A stretch of DNA of 64,000 nt from NCBI RefSeq assembly GCF_003334855.1, contig NZ_QOWE01000013.1:62001-126000 (forward strand), written 5' to 3'. The stretch is from Larkinella punicea (lineage in GTDB: Bacteria; Bacteroidota; Bacteroidia; Cytophagales; Spirosomataceae). This document shows positions 17,143-26,489 of this stretch, piece by piece. Position 1 is the first letter of the stretch. Every line of letters begins with the position of its first letter. The position numbers and the translations under genes are program-made. The notes under the pieces were generated by a model, which saw only the letters and a list, made by a program, of their open reading frames with translations, searched no databases and was not told the origin of the DNA.

Positions 17143-17883
17143 ATGAATCCACTATTGGTAGTTACAGGCGGTACGAAAGGCATTGGCCGGGCCGTGGTTG
17201 AACGTTTTGCAGAAGGCGGTTTTGACGTGGCGGTTTGTGCCCGCAACGAGGACGATTTAAGGCAGTTGAAGCACGAAATCGAGGAATCGGTGGCGGAGGT
17301 TCTGGAAGGATTCGATGATGCCGTGCTGCCAACCATCTTTCCGTTTGCGGCTGATCTGGCTCAACGTGAGGACGTTAGCCGGTTTATTGACTTCATTCGT
17401 TCCCTGGCCCGTCCGGTTAGTGCGCTGGTCAACAACGCCGGTGTTTTTCTGCCGGGGCAAATCCACAACGAGCCGGAAGGAACGTTTGAACGGACGATGA
17501 ATCTCAACGTGGCCAGCATTTACCACCTGACCCGCGGGCTGATTGGCGATATGATGAAACAACGGAATGGCCACATTTTTATGATGGGGTCAACGGCCAG
17601 CATAACGGCCTATCCGAACGGTGGTTCGTATTGCATTTCCAAATTTGCCCTGCTGGGAATGGCCAAAGAATTGCGGGAAGAGATGAAACCGTACGGCGTT
17701 AAAGTGACGACCCTGCTGCCGGGGGCCACGTATACCGACAGTTGGGCGGCTTCAGGTCTGCCCAAAGCCCGGTTTATGCAAGCCTCCGATGTCGCCGAAG
17801 TCATCTGGTCGGCGTATAATTTATCGGCGGGAGCCGTGGTTGAAGAGATTTTGCTCAGGCCGCAATTGGGAGATATAAAATGA
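17143..17883 (+). CDS. SDR-family oxidoreductase
   Basis: 246 residues from the ATG at 17143 (an upstream TTG in frame is less likely). This is a classical short-chain dehydrogenase with a TGGTKGIG cofactor-binding loop near the N-terminus, NNAGVF, the catalytic Ser in MGSTAS and YCISK as the YxxxK catalytic pair. The preference for NADPH or NADH is not clear. It resembles Bacteroidetes SDRs annotated as sepiapterin-reductase- or 3-ketoacyl-ACP-reductase-like, and the substrate is unknown. A 34-bp inverted repeat built from GAAT words follows the stop. Confidence 0.9.
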   Translation: MNPLLVVTGGTKGIGRAVVERFAEGGFDVAVCARNEDDLRQLKHEIEESVAEVLEGFDDAVLPTIFPFAADLAQREDVSRFIDFIRSLARPVSALVNNAGVFLPGQIHNEPEGTFERTMNLNVASIYHLTRGLIGDMMKQRNGHIFMMGSTASITAYPNGGSYCISKFALLGMAKELREEMKPYGVKVTTLLPGATYTDSWAASGLPKARFMQASDVAEVIWSAYNLSAGAVVEEILLRPQLGDIK

Positions 17884-17889
17884 GACAAT

Positions 17890-17977
17890 AATGAATATCG
17901 AGTAATGAATATTGAACACCGAAAGAGACGCATCACTTCGTTATTCGGCGTTCAATATTCATTATTCGATATTCATT
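17890..17977. repeat. 34-bp inverted repeat made of GAATATT words
   Basis: Arms 17890-17923 and 17944-17977 are reverse complements with two mismatches and a 20-nt loop. Each arm is a string of AATGAATAT/AATGAATATTGAA words. It lies after the SDR gene and before the ROK gene on the same strand. It has no strong terminal T tract beyond the AT-rich arm itself. Confidence 0.85.
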
Positions 17978-18055
17978 AAAATCTTCCTTCGTATCTTGCG
18001 CCCTCATTGAAAAAACTGAGATAAAAAAGTACGTTTCAAACATAAAACTCCAGTA

Positions 18056-18970
18056 ATGGAATCTGTTCAATATTTGGGTATTGACGTCGGCGGTACGAAT
18101 GTCAAAATGGGAATTGTCGACGCACAAAGTGGCAATATTTCCAACTTTTACAGTCATGATACGGCTAGCTGGCGCGAATCAGGGCATTTTGTCGAACAAT
18201 TTGCTGATGCCATTGCGCTTCAACTGTATGAACACAAGGAAATTAAGAAAGTAGGCATTGGCTTGCCCGGTATGATCAACCGGGAGCGAACCGTCCCGCT
18301 CGAAATTACAGCCATCCCCGAATTGAACGGTGTTCCACTGGTCGAATCCCTGAACAAACGGTTTCCGGACGTCCAGTTTTTTCTGGAAAATGACGCCAAT
18401 GCGGCTGCGCTGGGCGAATTTTATTTTGCTGACGATAACATCGACGAAAATTATATTTTCATCACCCTGGGAACGGGCGTTGGTGGTGCGGCCATTATCA
18501 ACAAAAAAGTATTTGTCGGTGGCGACGGCAACGCGATGGAACCCGGTCATCTGCCTTCGCGCAACAACCGTGTTCTCGAACGGAACATCGGTAAAAAAGA
18601 GCTGCTGGATTTAGCCAACGAACGGCGTCAGGAGTTTGAAGGAACTACCCAACTGGCGGCCGACGGAAGTATTTCGACGACCAGTCTGGTGGCTGCGGCC
18701 GCGATTGGCGACGAACTGGCGCTGCAAATCTGGACGGAAGTGGGCGAAATGCTCGGCGACGGGCTCGTGTCGCTCATTCGGGTGCTAGACATCAAGCAGA
18801 TTCTGATTGGTGGCGGCCTGTCGGCTTCTTACGATTACATTCTGCCCGCCGTGCAAAAACAACTGGACTTCTGGCTCACGCCCTATTATCAGAACGGCTT
18901 GTCGCTCAAACGCGCCACCCTCGGCAACGACGCGGGCCTGTTGGGCGCGGCATCGCTTTGTTTTGAATAG
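18056..18970 (+). CDS. ROK-family sugar kinase (glucokinase-like)
   Basis: 304 residues. The N-terminal phosphate-binding block YLGIDVGGTNVKMGIVD, the GLPGM motif, catalytic Asp in NDANAAALGEF, and TLGTGVGGAAI are ROK hallmarks. The region where many ROK proteins bind zinc (GHx9-11CxCGxxGCxE) reads GHLPSRNNRVLERNIGKKEL and has no cysteine, so this is a zinc-less member. It probably phosphorylates glucose or a related hexose with ATP. It converges with murB across a word-based hairpin. Confidence 0.88.
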   Translation: MESVQYLGIDVGGTNVKMGIVDAQSGNISNFYSHDTASWRESGHFVEQFADAIALQLYEHKEIKKVGIGLPGMINRERTVPLEITAIPELNGVPLVESLNKRFPDVQFFLENDANAAALGEFYFADDNIDENYIFITLGTGVGGAAIINKKVFVGGDGNAMEPGHLPSRNNRVLERNIGKKELLDLANERRQEFEGTTQLAADGSISTTSLVAAAAIGDELALQIWTEVGEMLGDGLVSLIRVLDIKQILIGGGLSASYDYILPAVQKQLDFWLTPYYQNGLSLKRATLGNDAGLLGAASLCFE

Positions 18971-18995
18971 ATGGTTTTAAATGGTGGGATGGTTT

Positions 18996-19074
18996 AATGG
19001 TTAAAAATGGTTTGAATGGTTAAAAATGGTTGGGTAGTTGCAGGAATCAGCCATTCAAACCATTTTTAACCATT
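18996..19074. terminator. 24-bp perfect inverted repeat between convergent ROK gene and murB
   Basis: Arms 18996-19019 (AATGGTTAAAAATGGTTTGA...) and 19051-19074 are exact reverse complements, with a 31-nt loop that itself repeats the TTAAAAATGGTT word. It is likely a bidirectional terminator. Confidence 0.8.
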
Positions 19075-19082
19075 CAAACCAT

Positions 19083-20108
19083 TCAAACAATATTCACTTC
19101 CGGATTCAGGCGAATCCGGAACCGGTCTTCTACCGACTGCTGCACCTGGTGGGCTACGTTTAGAATTTCGGCACCTGTGGCTCCACCGTGGTTGACCAGC
19201 ACGAGCGCTTGTTTGGAATGCACCCCCGCAGGACCGATGTGTTTGCCTTTCCAGCCGCATTGCTCGATGAGCCAGCCCGCCGGAACTTTCATCGTCAGGT
19301 CGCCGGTCGGGTAGCCGGGCAGGGTAGGATACTCGGTTTTCAGCCGGGCAAAGTCGTCTTTTGAGATTTCGGGATTTTTAAAGAAGCTCCCGGCATTGCC
19401 AATTTCGGCGGGATTGGGGAGTTTGCTGCGCCGGATTCGGATCACCGCTTCACTGATCGCCTTGATGCTGAGATTGTCCTCCGAAATGCCCATCGTTGCC
19501 AGCGTTTCCCGAATGGCACCGTACTCAATGTGAAAAACGGGCTGTTTGTTCAGGCGAAACGTGACGCTGCTGATGATGTATTTTCCTCTGGCTTCGTGTT
19601 TGAAAATGCTTTCCCGATACCCAAACCGGCATTCGGCATGATTGAAAATCCGGGTTTCGCCCGTCAGGATGTCCACCGCTTCCAGGTGGTCGAACACCTG
19701 CTCAATTTCAACGCCGTAGGCTCCGATGTTCTGCATGGGAGCCGCACCCGTGGTGCCGGGAATCAGCGACAGATTTTCGATGCCGGCATAGCCATTTTGT
19801 ACACAAAACAGAACAAACTGGTGCCAGTTGACACCCGCACCGGCTTTTACGAAGGCGTGTGACGCGTCTTCCCGCACCACTTTGATTCCCTGAATGGACA
19901 TTTTAACAACCAGTCCCTCAAAATCACGCGTGAAAAGCAGGTTGCTGCCACCACCCAGAATCAGCTTGGGAGCGGCCAAAAACTCGGATACCTGGAAAAG
20001 CGTTCTCAGTTGTTCTTCGGTATCGATCTCGACCCAATAGCGGGCTTTCGCGTCGATTCCGAACGTGTTGTAGGATTTCAGCGATACGTGGCTCTGAATA
20101 TCTAGCAT
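19083..20108 (-). CDS. murB: UDP-N-acetylmuramate dehydrogenase
   Basis: 341 residues, the type I MurB length. It has FAD-binding blocks ILGGGSNLLFTRDF and IPGTTGAAPMQNIGAYGVE, Tyr-Arg in the YRESIFK block, the catalytic Ser in GNAGSFFKNP, and the C-terminal AGWLIEQCGWKG ... GVHSKQALVLVN. It reduces UDP-GlcNAc-enolpyruvate to UDP-MurNAc in peptidoglycan synthesis. It stands alone, away from a division-cell-wall cluster. Confidence 0.96.
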   Translation of the reverse strand: MLDIQSHVSLKSYNTFGIDAKARYWVEIDTEEQLRTLFQVSEFLAAPKLILGGGSNLLFTRDFEGLVVKMSIQGIKVVREDASHAFVKAGAGVNWHQFVLFCVQNGYAGIENLSLIPGTTGAAPMQNIGAYGVEIEQVFDHLEAVDILTGETRIFNHAECRFGYRESIFKHEARGKYIISSVTFRLNKQPVFHIEYGAIRETLATMGISEDNLSIKAISEAVIRIRRSKLPNPAEIGNAGSFFKNPEISKDDFARLKTEYPTLPGYPTGDLTMKVPAGWLIEQCGWKGKHIGPAGVHSKQALVLVNHGGATGAEILNVAHQVQQSVEDRFRIRLNPEVNIV

Positions 20109-20199
20109 GGGTTAGCGTAAGAATGCTACCTCAAAGTAAATAAAAAGAAGGGAAAACGTTGGTATGTTGGCGGTATTGCTCAACAAGATAGCGTTCGGA

Positions 20200-20230
20200 T
20201 TGTTGCATAACCAGATAGTTGCTAAATTTG
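20200..20230 (+). promoter_or_regulatory. Promoter of the SPOR lipoprotein gene
   Basis: TTG (20200-20202), 20 nt, then TAAATTTG (20223-20230), a full match to the Bacteroidetes consensus. The ATG at 20241 follows 10 nt later, so the leader is very short. Confidence 0.65.
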
Positions 20231-20240
20231 CAAACAAGGG

Positions 20241-20846
20241 ATGAAAGCACAGATGTATAAAGTTCGTTCGGATAGCGCGTTTATCCTGGTAGTTTTGGTC
20301 GGACTGTCGGGCTGGATCAGCTCATGTGCGTCATCGAAAAAGACGGCATCCCGGTCGTCGTCGTCTTCCTCGGCGGATTACAATACGTACAATTACGACT
20401 TGTCGGCTACCCGCCCCAGATACAGTACGGCAGTGCCTGCAACGGCAAAACCGTCACCTTCCACCCCGCCCGCCCGCCCGGCTCCCGAAACCCGCCGGAC
20501 GCTGCCGATGGCCGAGCCTTTGCACATCAACAAAAAACTGGACGCCATGCTGGACACCATTTCGGTTAAAAACCGCTCCATCCGGTACGCGCAGGGGTAT
20601 CGAATCCAGGTGTATGTTGGTGACCAGCGGACCGAAGTGGATCGCGTCAAGCGGTTTACTTACCAGAATTTTCCGGAACTGAATCCCTATACGACGTATC
20701 GTCAACCAACGTATCGGTTGAAAGTGGGCGATTTTATGCGCCGGCTCGATGCCGAGCGGTATTTGGCCCAATTGCGCCAGCAGTTTTCGTCGGCTACGCT
20801 TTTACCCGACCGGATCGAGATTAGAAGGAGTTTGTCCATTAAATAG
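20241..20846 (+). CDS. SPOR-domain lipoprotein
   Basis: 201 residues. The N-terminal signal ends in ISSC (lipobox, Cys about 29), followed by a low-complexity Ser-rich and Pro/Ala/Thr-rich linker (about 30-90). The C-terminal 70 residues (GYRIQVYVGDQRTEVDRVK ... YRLKVGDFMRRLDAERYLAQL) match a SPOR domain, which binds denuded septal peptidoglycan. It is probably an envelope or division-associated lipoprotein. It has its own promoter and is followed by gmd after 42 nt. Confidence 0.84.
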   Translation: MKAQMYKVRSDSAFILVVLVGLSGWISSCASSKKTASRSSSSSSADYNTYNYDLSATRPRYSTAVPATAKPSPSTPPARPAPETRRTLPMAEPLHINKKLDAMLDTISVKNRSIRYAQGYRIQVYVGDQRTEVDRVKRFTYQNFPELNPYTTYRQPTYRLKVGDFMRRLDAERYLAQLRQQFSSATLLPDRIEIRRSLSIK

Positions 20847-20888
20847 CGATAACCTATATTTTTTGTAGTCAGTCTTTATCAATATTCT

Positions 20889-22001
20889 ATGAAAAAAGCA
20901 CTTATTACCGGAATTACCGGCCAGGACGGCGCTTACCTGGCTGAACTGCTCCTGTCGAAGGGATACGAAGTTCATGGCATCAAACGCCGGAGTTCGCTGT
21001 TCAATACCCAGCGGATCGATCATATTTACGAAGATCCGCACGAGAAACACGTGCGGTTTGTATTACACTACGGTGATTTGTCTGATTCGACCAACATCAT
21101 CCGGATCATCCAGGAAGTCCAGCCGGATGAAATCTATAACCTGGGGGCTATGTCGCACGTCCGGGTGAGCTTTGAAGAACCGGAATACACGGCGCACGTC
21201 GACGGGATTGGTACCCTGCGGATTCTGGAAGCCGTTCGATTGCTGGGATTGAGCGAAAAAACCCGCATCTACCAGGCTTCGACTTCGGAGTTGTATGGTG
21301 GGGTGCAGGGCCACGCCCAATCCGAAACGACCCCTTTCTATCCCCGTTCTCCCTACGCCGTTGCCAAACTCTACGGTTACTGGATTACGGTCAACTACCG
21401 CGAAGCGTATGGCATGTATGCCTGTAACGGGATTCTGTTCAATCACGAATCACCCCTGCGCGGAGAGACGTTTGTAACCCGGAAAATCACGCGGGCGGTG
21501 GCCCGGATTGCGCTGGGTTTGCAGGACAAAGTATTCATGGGCAACCTGGACGCGCAACGCGACTGGGGACACGCCAAGGATTACGTCGAAGCGATGTGGC
21601 TCATGTTGCAGCAGGAAACCCCGGAGGACTTCGTGATTGCCACCGGAAAAACCACCCACATCCGCGATTTTATCCGGATGGCTTTTGCCGAAATTGGCGT
21701 TGAACTGGAGTTCAAGGGCGAGGGCGTCAACGAAACCGGTGTGGTGGTCAAGTCGACCAATCCCGACTATCCGATTGAAGTGGGCCGGGAACTGGTCTGC
21801 ATCGATGAACGGTATTTCCGCCCGACGGAAGTGGACCTGCTCCTCGGTGATCCGACCAAAGCCATGACCAAACTGGGCTGGAAACCGAAATACGACCTGG
21901 CCGCTTTGGTGAAAGAAATGGTTGCCGCCGACATCGAACTGTTCCAACGTGACCAGTTGCTGGAGAAAAGCGGTCACCGGGTCATGAATTATTTCGAATA
22001 A
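20889..22001 (+). CDS. gmd: GDP-mannose 4,6-dehydratase
   Basis: 370 residues, normal for Gmd. It has the N-terminal Rossmann motif ITGITGQDG, LVDSxN-like GDLSDSTNI, the catalytic Thr/Glu in ASTSELYG and [10 protein letters not shown] (YxxxK), and the [23 protein letters not shown] block that is diagnostic of Gmd. It makes GDP-4-keto-6-deoxymannose, precursor of GDP-fucose or GDP-rhamnose for surface polysaccharides. The usual partner fcl (fucose synthase) is not adjacent. Confidence 0.96.
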   Translation: MKKALITGITGQDGAYLAELLLSKGYEVHGIKRRSSLFNTQRIDHIYEDPHEKHVRFVLHYGDLSDSTNIIRIIQEVQPDEIYNLGAMSHVRVSFEEPEYTAHVDGIGTLRILEAVRLLGLSEKTRIYQASTSELYGGVQGHAQSETTPFYPRSPYAVAKLYGYWITVNYREAYGMYACNGILFNHESPLRGETFVTRKITRAVARIALGLQDKVFMGNLDAQRDWGHAKDYVEAMWLMLQQETPEDFVIATGKTTHIRDFIRMAFAEIGVELEFKGEGVNETGVVVKSTNPDYPIEVGRELVCIDERYFRPTEVDLLLGDPTKAMTKLGWKPKYDLAALVKEMVAADIELFQRDQLLEKSGHRVMNYFE

Positions 22002-22014
22002 ATTTCACGCCTTA

Positions 22015-22076
22015 CATCCCCTGAAGTGGACTTGGACGCAGCTTAAACCGGATCTAAAAAGTCCCCTTCAGGGGAT
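22015..22076. repeat. CCCCTAAA/CCCCTGAA-family hairpin
   Basis: ATCCCCTGAAGTGGACT near 22016-22032 pairs with AGTCCCCTTCAGGGGAT at 22060-22076 with one mismatch, continuing on the right into TTAGGGGC. It is related to the elements at 10955 and 50922. It lies between convergent gmd and htrA, next to a second hairpin. Confidence 0.78.
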
Positions 22077-22093
22077 TTAGGGGCAAAAGCCAG

Positions 22094-22140
22094 TTCATAA
22101 AAAAGCCGCCGGTTCTGAGAACCGGCGGCTTTTTTATGAA
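22094..22140. terminator. Strong bidirectional intrinsic terminator
   Basis: Perfect 23-bp arms at 22094-22116 and 22118-22140. The GC core GCCGCCGGTTCT is flanked by A6 and T6, so both strands give a stem with a U tract. It separates convergent gmd and htrA. Confidence 0.93.
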
Positions 22141-22158
22141 TCCAAAAACACTTTACTT

Positions 22159-23691
22159 TTACACCGGTACGGCGTAGTAATACATCCGTGAACTGTTCGG
22201 ATACATCCCGATCAGCATCAGGCCTTCACCTTCTTTGGTGGTGTTCAGTGCCGTTTGCAAATCTTTCACCGTGCGGACAACCTTTCCGTTGGCTTTCACG
22301 ATGATGAAGCCTTCTTCGATATCGGTTTCTGACATTTTACCTTCCCGAATCCGTTTTACCCGAACACCGCCGTCAACGCCCAGTCGTTTGGCATCGGTTG
22401 CGGCCAGTTCTTCAAAGTCGGCTCCCAGCGAACCCAGGGTGGCGGCTGAATTAGAAGCAGAAATATTGTCGCTTTTCTTGATGATGTCACGACCTCCGTT
22501 GCGGTTGCGCAATTCAACGCGGAAGTCGCGCAGATCACCATTCCGGTTTACGGTCATCGCAATGACATCACCCGGGCGACGACGGCCGATGATTTCGCGC
22601 ATTTGAGCGTCGGAATCCACATTCTGGCCTTCCATTTTTACGATCACGTCACCTTTTTTCAAGCCGGCCGACGCTGAGGCACCGCCTTCTACGACTTCGT
22701 TGATGTAGATCCCACGACCAATTTTAGAACCCAGTTCCTGCGCTCTCAGGCTGTTCAGTTCAACTGGAATAATACCCAGATAACCGCGTTGTACATTACC
22801 GTATTTTACTAAATCAGCCGAAACTTTTTTCACCAGAGAAACCGGGACGGCAAAACCATATCCGCTATAGTAGCCCGTGGCTGAAGCGATGGCCGAGTTG
22901 ATCCCAACCAGTTCACCACGCAGGTTGACCAGTGCGCCACCGGAATTACCGGGGTTGATGGCGGCATCCGTCTGGATGAAGGCTTCAACCGGCGAATCCG
23001 GTTTAGCGTCGTTCCGGTCGATATTCTGATCCAGAATACCAATCCGGCGGCTTTTGGCGCTTACAATACCGGCCGTAACCGTCGATTCCAGATCCAGCGG
23101 ATAACCCACGGCCAAGACCCATTCGCCGAGTTTCAGCGCATCCGAATCACCCAATGTGATGGAAGGCAGGTTTTTGGCATTGACCTGAATCACGGCCAGA
23201 TCGGTCAGCGGGTCGGTTCCAATCACTTTCGCCTTGAAACTGCGCTTGTCCGTCAGAATTACTTCCACTTCGTCGGCACCCTGTACTACGTGGTTGTTCG
23301 TAACAATGTAGCCGTCCTGGCTGATGATGACACCGGAGCCGGATGCCTGACCGCGTTGCCGTTGCGGGGCACCGCCGTTGCCACCCCGGCCAAATTCATC
23401 CCCAAAGAAGTCACGGAAAATATCCGGAATCTGCTGTTGACGAACCGTGCGGGTCATGGTTGTTTTGATGTGTACCACTGCCGGCGTGGTGGCTTCGGCA
23501 GCGTAGGTAAAATCACCCGGAGCGCCCTGAGGCCCGGTCAGTGCCGCCAACCGGCCCGTCGGGGTGGGAGTTGGTGACGATTCGTTAAAAATTACATCCT
23601 GCTTATTAAATCCTAAGAAGTTATAAGCGGCCAATGTAACAAAGCTTGACAGCAGAGCGATGATCGCTAACGTTTTCCAGTTGTTTTTCAT
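22159..23691 (-). CDS. Do/DegQ-family periplasmic serine protease (HtrA)
   Basis: 510 residues. It has an N-terminal membrane or signal segment (about 6-24). The trypsin-like domain carries the catalytic triad His134 (IVTNNHVV), Asp164 (LTDLAVIQV) and Ser250 (NPGNSGGALV). The first PDZ domain is clear (about 290-390) and the second PDZ, at the C-terminus, is shorter and divergent. It degrades or refolds misfolded envelope proteins. It has its own promoter 70 nt upstream. The region 23692-24120 between it and rnc is non-coding. Confidence 0.95.
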   Translation of the reverse strand: MKNNWKTLAIIALLSSFVTLAAYNFLGFNKQDVIFNESSPTPTPTGRLAALTGPQGAPGDFTYAAEATTPAVVHIKTTMTRTVRQQQIPDIFRDFFGDEFGRGGNGGAPQRQRGQASGSGVIISQDGYIVTNNHVVQGADEVEVILTDKRSFKAKVIGTDPLTDLAVIQVNAKNLPSITLGDSDALKLGEWVLAVGYPLDLESTVTAGIVSAKSRRIGILDQNIDRNDAKPDSPVEAFIQTDAAINPGNSGGALVNLRGELVGINSAIASATGYYSGYGFAVPVSLVKKVSADLVKYGNVQRGYLGIIPVELNSLRAQELGSKIGRGIYINEVVEGGASASAGLKKGDVIVKMEGQNVDSDAQMREIIGRRRPGDVIAMTVNRNGDLRDFRVELRNRNGGRDIIKKSDNISASNSAATLGSLGADFEELAATDAKRLGVDGGVRVKRIREGKMSETDIEEGFIIVKANGKVVRTVKDLQTALNTTKEGEGLMLIGMYPNSSRMYYYAVPV

Positions 23692-23761
23692 GACTTGATT
23701 CTAAAAATGGGTCGTTTACTGTTTTCGTACCAGTTCCCCATGATAACGAAATCTGCTTTTC

Positions 23762-23792
23762 CAAAAATTCGCTTTTTTAATGCAATTAACAA
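23762..23792 (-). promoter_or_regulatory. Promoter of the htrA-like gene
   Basis: On the minus strand TTG (23792-23790) is followed after 20 nt by AATTTTTG (23769-23762), one mismatch from TAnnTTTG. Confidence 0.55.
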
Positions 23793-23814
23793 ATTTTAAC
23801 AGGCGAATGTTGGC

Positions 23815-23850
23815 TGGCTGCACCATCGCAGGCCTGAGATGGTGCAGCCA
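23815..23850. terminator. 13-bp perfect hairpin in the rnc-htrA gap
   Basis: TGGCTGCACCATC at 23815-23827 pairs exactly with GATGGTGCAGCCA at 23838-23850, with a 10-nt loop. It lies downstream of rnc and upstream of the htrA promoter, within a 429-bp non-coding gap. There is no U tract. The rest of the gap shows no recognisable gene. Confidence 0.6.
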
Positions 23851-24120
23851 GTGAAAATCACAATTTTCAGTTATTGGTTTTCTGGTCAGAAATCAGCGGT
23901 ATGTCACCCTAGTTACAACATCCATACCAGTCCAATGTTTAGACAAATTTATGTCATTATGACGGGAATGTTTGTTTATTTTAGATGACAACCAGGTCAG
24001 ATTGACAGGCGGTTTTTAGCCATACGGGGTGACGTTTGATAAAATGACACCAAATACCGAACGTTGGTGCAGAAATAAATTGTCTGGAAACTGGATTGAG
24101 AAGGGGGAAGATTCCGGTTC

Positions 24121-24903
24121 TTAATTGGAAACCGGTTTCATCTGCAGTTGCTCACAGGCTTTTTCGGCGGCCGACTGTTCGGCTTTTTTCTTGCTGTAGC
24201 CACTGCCCTGGGCAAATGGTTCGTCATTGACGGTTACCTGCGAGATGAATTCGCGGAAGTGGTTGTTTCCGCGTTCAGAAATGATGATAAATTCTACTTT
24301 TTTGCCTTCCCGTTGCGCCCACTCGATCAGGCGGCTTTTGAAGTTGGCGTTGTTACTGATGAGGGCTTCGAGGTCATAATGACCCAGTAATTCCTTGAGA
24401 ATGAACCGGCGTGTAAACCGGAATCCTTTGTCGAGGTAAATGGCACCGACCAGTGCTTCGAGCGCGTCGCCGTACATGGAGGTGCGGGAAGGCACAATGC
24501 CCCGGTTGCGACTGCCGTCGTATTCGATCAGGTTTTCCAGACCAATTTTGCGGGCAATGCCGTTCAGCGTTTCCCGGTTGACGATCCGGGAGCGGATTTC
24601 GGTCAGGAAGCCTTCGTCCTTATACGGAAATTTTTTGAAGAGAAACTCGGCAATCACCATGCCTAAAACTGCATCGCCCAGGTATTCCAGCCGTTCGTTG
24701 GACTCTTTGAAGCCCTTGATCGCCGTTTCTTTCGAGGCCGAGGTGTGCCGGAAGGCGAGTTGATACAGGCCGACGTTGGAAGGCGCTTCGCCAATGATGT
24801 GTTCAACGGAGCGCTTAAATTTTTTGCGTTCGCTGTTGCCCAGCCGAAACCGGAAAAAACTGCGAATGGGCTCGAAGAAGGTGTTGGCTGAAGCGGCTGG
24901 CAC
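24121..24903 (-). CDS. rnc: Ribonuclease III
   Basis: 260 residues from a GTG start. The catalytic domain carries the signature ERLEYLGDAVLG with the metal-binding Glu and Asp, plus the second acidic site in DALEALVGAIYLD. The C-terminal double-stranded RNA-binding domain (about 190-255) ends GSGYSKKKAEQSAAEKACEQL. It processes rRNA precursors and structured mRNA, including long hairpins. It is the last gene of the acpP-fabF-rnc operon and starts 8 nt after fabF. Confidence 0.96.
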   Translation of the reverse strand: MPAASANTFFEPIRSFFRFRLGNSERKKFKRSVEHIIGEAPSNVGLYQLAFRHTSASKETAIKGFKESNERLEYLGDAVLGMVIAEFLFKKFPYKDEGFLTEIRSRIVNRETLNGIARKIGLENLIEYDGSRNRGIVPSRTSMYGDALEALVGAIYLDKGFRFTRRFILKELLGHYDLEALISNNANFKSRLIEWAQREGKKVEFIIISERGNNHFREFISQVTVNDEPFAQGSGYSKKKAEQSAAEKACEQLQMKPVSN

Positions 24904-24911
24904 GCGGCTGT

Positions 24912-26165
24912 TTATGACTCAAGTTTGCGAAATATCACGGAAAAATTATGACCCCCGAACCCAAACGTATTACTCAAAGCAACGTCGATGGTTCGTTTCT
25001 GGGCTTCGTTGAACGTAAAGTTCAGCTTCGGGTTAAATTGTTCGTCGTCCGTAAAATGGTTGATGGTCGGTGGAACAATACCGTATTTCATCGCCATCAG
25101 ACAGGCTATGGCTTCAATGGCTCCGGCCGCCCCCAGCAGGTGACCTGTCATCGACTTGGTGCTGCTGATGTTGACTTTATAGGCATGATCGCCAAACACT
25201 TTTTCAATCGCTGTCGCTTCGCTGACGTCGCCCAAAGGCGTCGACGTTCCGTGTACGTTGATGTAGTCGATGTCTTCCGGACGAATTTGGGCGTCGTCGA
25301 GCGCATCTTTCATCACATTCAGTGCGCCTAGCCCTTCGGGGTGTGGTGCCGTAATGTGGTAGGCATCGGACGACATGCCTCCGCCGATTAGTTCGGCGTA
25401 AATCTTGGCACCCCGCGCTTTCGCGTGTTCATACTCTTCCAGAATCAGTGCCCCGGCACCCTCGCCCAGCACAAAACCGTCACGGTCTTTGTCGAACGGC
25501 CGTGAAGCCGTTTCCGGCGACTCGTTTCGTTCCGACAATGCCCGGAGCGCATTGAACCCACCGACACCCGCTTCGGTTACGGCGGCTTCAGAACCGCCGG
25601 AAATGGCGATGTTCAATCGTCCCAGCCGAATGAAGTTGAAGGCGTCGATCATGGCGTTGGTCGCCGAAGCGCAGGCCGAAACCGTCACGTAATTGACACC
25701 GTGAAAACCGTAGCGAATCGAGAGCATGCCCGATGCACTGTCGGCAATCATTTTCGGAATGAAGAATGGATTGTAACGGGGAGTGCCATCGCCGGTGGCG
25801 TAATTCTTTACTTCGTCTTCGAAGGTTTTCAGCCCTCCGATTCCTGAACCCCAGATGACACCGGCTTTGTTCAGATCGAGCTTGGTGAGGTCAAGCCCGG
25901 CGTCTTTCACCGCTTCGTCGCCCACAATGAGGGCGTATTGGGCGAAAGGGTCCATCTTACGAGCATCCTGACGAGGAATAAACTGGTTGATGTCCAGGTT
26001 CTTAATTTCGCAGGCGAATTTTGTCCGAAATTTTTCGGCATTGAATTTAGTAATCGGACCGGCGCCACTTACACCGGCAGATAAGCCGTTCCAGAACTCT
26101 TGTACTGTGTTACCAATCGGCGTAAGAGCGCCCAGGCCGGTGATTACTACTCGTTTAAAAGGCAT
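24912..26165 (-). CDS. fabF: 3-oxoacyl-ACP synthase II
   Basis: 417 residues with the condensing-enzyme triad: Cys in VSACASATNAM, His in NVHGTSTPLGD and His in MTGHLLGAAGA. The start MPFKRVVITGLGALTPIGNTV is typical. It elongates acyl-ACP with malonyl-ACP in fatty-acid synthesis. acpP is 24 nt upstream and rnc follows directly. Confidence 0.97.
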   Translation of the reverse strand: MPFKRVVITGLGALTPIGNTVQEFWNGLSAGVSGAGPITKFNAEKFRTKFACEIKNLDINQFIPRQDARKMDPFAQYALIVGDEAVKDAGLDLTKLDLNKAGVIWGSGIGGLKTFEDEVKNYATGDGTPRYNPFFIPKMIADSASGMLSIRYGFHGVNYVTVSACASATNAMIDAFNFIRLGRLNIAISGGSEAAVTEAGVGGFNALRALSERNESPETASRPFDKDRDGFVLGEGAGALILEEYEHAKARGAKIYAELIGGGMSSDAYHITAPHPEGLGALNVMKDALDDAQIRPEDIDYINVHGTSTPLGDVSEATAIEKVFGDHAYKVNISSTKSMTGHLLGAAGAIEAIACLMAMKYGIVPPTINHFTDDEQFNPKLNFTFNEAQKRTIDVALSNTFGFGGHNFSVIFRKLES

Positions 26166-26189
26166 AGAATGAACTACAAAAAGAAAAGC

Positions 26190-26426
26190 TTATTTCACAT
26201 TCTCTTCCAGGTACGTAATGGCCTGGCCTACCGTACCAATGTTTTCCGCCTGATCGTCCGGAATAGAGATGTTAAACTCTTTTTCAAATTCCATAATCAG
26301 TTCAACGGTGTCGAGCGAATCAGCGCCCAGATCATTAGTGAAGCTGGCTTCCGGCGTTACCTCCGATTCTTCAACACCCAGTTTTTCAACAATGATTGCT
26401 TTTACTTTGTCTGCAATTTCTGACAT
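26190..26426 (-). CDS. acpP: Acyl carrier protein
   Basis: 78 residues from the ATG at 26426. An in-frame upstream extension to 26489 overlaps the promoter and is rejected. [17 protein letters not shown] contains the phosphopantetheine-bearing Ser at about residue 37. This small acidic protein carries growing acyl chains. It is the first gene of the acpP-fabF-rnc operon. Confidence 0.98.
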   Translation of the reverse strand: MSEIADKVKAIIVEKLGVEESEVTPEASFTNDLGADSLDTVELIMEFEKEFNISIPDDQAENIGTVGQAITYLEENVK

Positions 26427-26458
26427 TTCTGTATGCGTTTGGGGTTCTAAAAACTGTG

Positions 26459-26489
26459 CAAAGAAAGAGATTAAAAACAGTATTGTCAA
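26459..26489 (-). promoter_or_regulatory. Promoter of the acpP-fabF-rnc operon
   Basis: On the minus strand TTG (26489-26487), 20 nt, then TTTCTTTG (26466-26459), one mismatch from TAnnTTTG. It is 32 nt upstream of the acpP start. The rest of the divergent 393-bp gap up to kdsA is AT-rich, with a repeated GCCAAATGA word (near 26623 and 26650) and no gene. Confidence 0.6.
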
